Positions 61,801 to 64,000 of a stretch of DNA of 64,000 nt are shown piece after piece (the stretch's first letter is position 1; every line of letters starts with the position of its first letter). The notes under the pieces are model-generated. The model did no database searches and was not told the origin of the DNA. It was given only the letters and a program-made list of their open reading frames with translations. The DNA is from Paraspadella gotoi. Lineage: Eukaryota; Chaetognatha. The DNA lies in assembly GCA_051294375.1 (NCBI GenBank), contig CM119268.1, forward strand, positions 6,391,525 to 6,455,524. The letters are read 5' to 3'. Made by a program: the position numbers and the translations under genes.

Positions 61801-62851
61801 TCTTTCGAAGGTTTTTTACATTAGGTTCTTTGACCGTCCGATTTTAAAAGTTACTGCTCATCTTACACTTTCTATAAAGTTTCTGTCGCAACAAGATATG
61901 AGAACGAAAGGAAGATTAAATGGGTTTATCTGTTGGCGCGAAGAAAATAAGAGATTTTCACTTTGATGAAGAAAAGAGAAAATAATGAAAAGCGGAGGAA
62001 GATTAAGAGAAAAGGAAAGAAAAAAAGGGAAAAAGAAAAAGAGAAAAGGGAAAAAAAAGAGAAAAGGAAAGAAAAAGAAAACGGAGAGACAGAGAGAGAG
62101 AGAGACGAAAAGATTCGAGAGACAAGATTAATAAAAGGAATTAGTGGCAGCAAATGAGTAGAAATGGCTGATCAACTCCCGATGAAATTGAAGAAATGAT
62201 TAAAAAAAGAAATACGAGGGAAAAGAAAAAAAAGAAAGAAAGAAAAAAAAACCGAGAAATTAAACGAAGACAAATTTTTATTTATTTTTTTTTTGAGCGA
62301 CGAAAGTCATTAGTTTTGACGAGAACAACAAATCTTCGCAAAAGTAAACAAAAGAAAAAGAAAGAGAAAGAAATCACAAAATATTTGCAATGAACACTTG
62401 AATTTACTTTAATAAAAAGTAAACCTTAGAATATTGGTTAATGGTTATGGTTATGTTATTGGGTTTATTTTGTTATGTTATTTTAAGTTATGTTCTTACG
62501 TTATTTAGCTATAGTAATATATTAAGCAAATTAGAAAGGCAGAGAGAGCACTATCACTGAAGATGCAACCATATGAAGAAGTAACAAATTATATCGCCCT
62601 ACTGTTACATAAATAAATATATATATATATATATAAGTTATAACTAAATAGAAAAAAAAGAAAAACGTAAAATTTGGTAATTGTTATTCATAAAGACGCA
62701 AAATCTACAACTCATATAAAGACAACAACAACTTGAATGCCGGAATCAAAAACAACGACGACGACGACGACGACGACACGACGACGGACGGGACCGGCAG
62801 CCGCCCTGGGTTTTGTTTTTTCATCAGCCCCAACACGCGCCTCCCCGCCTC

Positions 62852-62921
<70 letters not shown>

Positions 62922-64000
62922 AGAGGGGGAAGAGGTGACAAAGTTATGAGCGATATCTTCTAAAGCCAAGTGTAAAATTGTTGAAAAAATGGCGAGATAA
63001 AGCGACGAGGGCGACGAAATTGCGAAACGCGCCTTTCGAGAGAGGGGGAGAGGGGGCAGGGCGGGGGGAGAGGGGGCAGGGCGGGGGGGAATAGTAAAAA
63101 AGAGGGATGAAGGAAAAATGGAGGAAAGAGGAAGTCAAGATTTGACAGGTTTTAACCAGATGGTAATACGCAAGAGTAAAGCGAATGACGCAAAAGTCTC
63201 TGCAATTCCAAGCTCAAAAACAGAGGAATTGTCCGAACTTTCCCTCTCGGTCTATTTTTAATTATTACAAAAGTGTTTTAAATTTTTATCATATCATATA
63301 GAGGATAGTTTTGTAACTTTTTCGCACCCTCGAGAAGACATGGAACAGGTCCTGGCTTTGGACCGGAATAGGGAAGTAGTTAGGCCTCTTGGTAGGTACC
63401 TGGTTAGTTCAATTGTTCTAGATAGCTTTACTTACTGAGCACAGAGTCACGACTGAGCAAGCGTGATAAGTCAATAAACAGGTAGGTCACGAAAAGAGAT
63501 GAAAGTTTTTTCTAATCTTTGGCCCATCAGAAACCAATGAAGATCATTGCTCACTTCCAGGAACGACTCTCTACTCTTATACCAAAAAACAATTTTTTGA
63601 TTATTTTATAAAAGAAAGAGAAAAGGTTAAAAGAAAAAAAAAAGGTTTCATAAAATGAAATTGAAACCAGCAATTTGGATCCGTTATATGCAAATAAGAT
63701 TAAGAGCTCGTTCGATAAACTTCTCTATACGTTTTCTTTCATAGATATATCAGTTAATAAAAGTTATTTGTTTAACCAGGTTTAAAAGGCTTCAAAGTTT
63801 TATTGTGGGAAAGATATCTAAGGAAAACTTAAAAATCAAAGAAAGATAAAAACCAAATGATGTCGCGAAAGCGCACGACGTTGACGAGGATGTCTGATAT
63901 GAAAAACCTTATAAATTTCTTGTGGTCATTTCAAAAAGAAAGGACTTTATAAAACGCCTCTTTATGATTGATACAATCTTCGTTCGTTTCTCTGCCTTAA
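61801..64000. other. Intergenic region, no gene seen
   Basis: AT-rich with purine-rich runs (61965-62100), an (AT)n at 62614-62632, (CGA)n at 62755-62785, (GA)n at 62848-62920 and a G-rich tract at 63040-63090. Short open frames across these are low complexity. No exon with family similarity was found. Confidence 0.6.

Overview
This is a nuclear genome fragment of an invertebrate animal. The genes have many introns, with GC-rich exons in AT-rich introns, and microsatellites are abundant. The gene content includes negative elongation factor subunit NELF-C/D, a MyT1-type C2HC zinc-finger factor and CDT2/DTL, which fits a bilaterian; NELF is generally reported missing from C. elegans-type nematodes. 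I cannot name the phylum from sequence alone. All names come from motif and exon-by-exon similarity recognised by eye; no database search was run.

From about 81 to 25,537, eight genes lie head to tail on the minus strand. In transcription order they are NELF-C/D, an arylamine N-acetyltransferase-like protein, eIF2B-epsilon, an alpha/beta-hydrolase-like protein, CDT2, ribosomal protein L34, an ARMT1-type DUF89 protein and an SLC2A sugar transporter. Five of the intergenic gaps are only about 170-350 bp, and each holds a pyrimidine tract ending in AG. That is the layout expected of operon-like units resolved by trans-splicing. The sugar transporter gene has collected mobile elements in its introns: a tRNA-like SINE, a foldback element and a MITE-like family.

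From 25.6 to 28.5 kb there is a decayed retroelement with a frameshifted gag-like region. A C2H2 zinc-finger gene with about eleven fingers follows on the minus strand (29.1-34.3 kb), then about 2 kb of opposed GA and CT arrays. The only convincing plus-strand gene lies at 37.56-39.93 kb. It has six exons and appears to encode a secreted, cysteine-rich protein of about 195 residues that I do not recognise.

The MyT1-type gene follows on the minus strand (40.4-46.6 kb, with its 5' end not found). The block holding it (about 40.2-48.27 kb) is repeated at about 48.3-56.8 kb. The second copy carries dense single-base indels in both exons and introns, and a gap of exactly 25 Ns separates the two. 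I read this as a gap-filling error from raw long reads rather than a biological duplication.

The last 7 kb (56.8-64 kb) contain no gene I can support: simple repeats, assembly gaps and pieces of dispersed repeats. Exon boundaries given below were chosen from GT-AG (or GC-AG) sites plus reading-frame continuity and have not been checked against transcripts.
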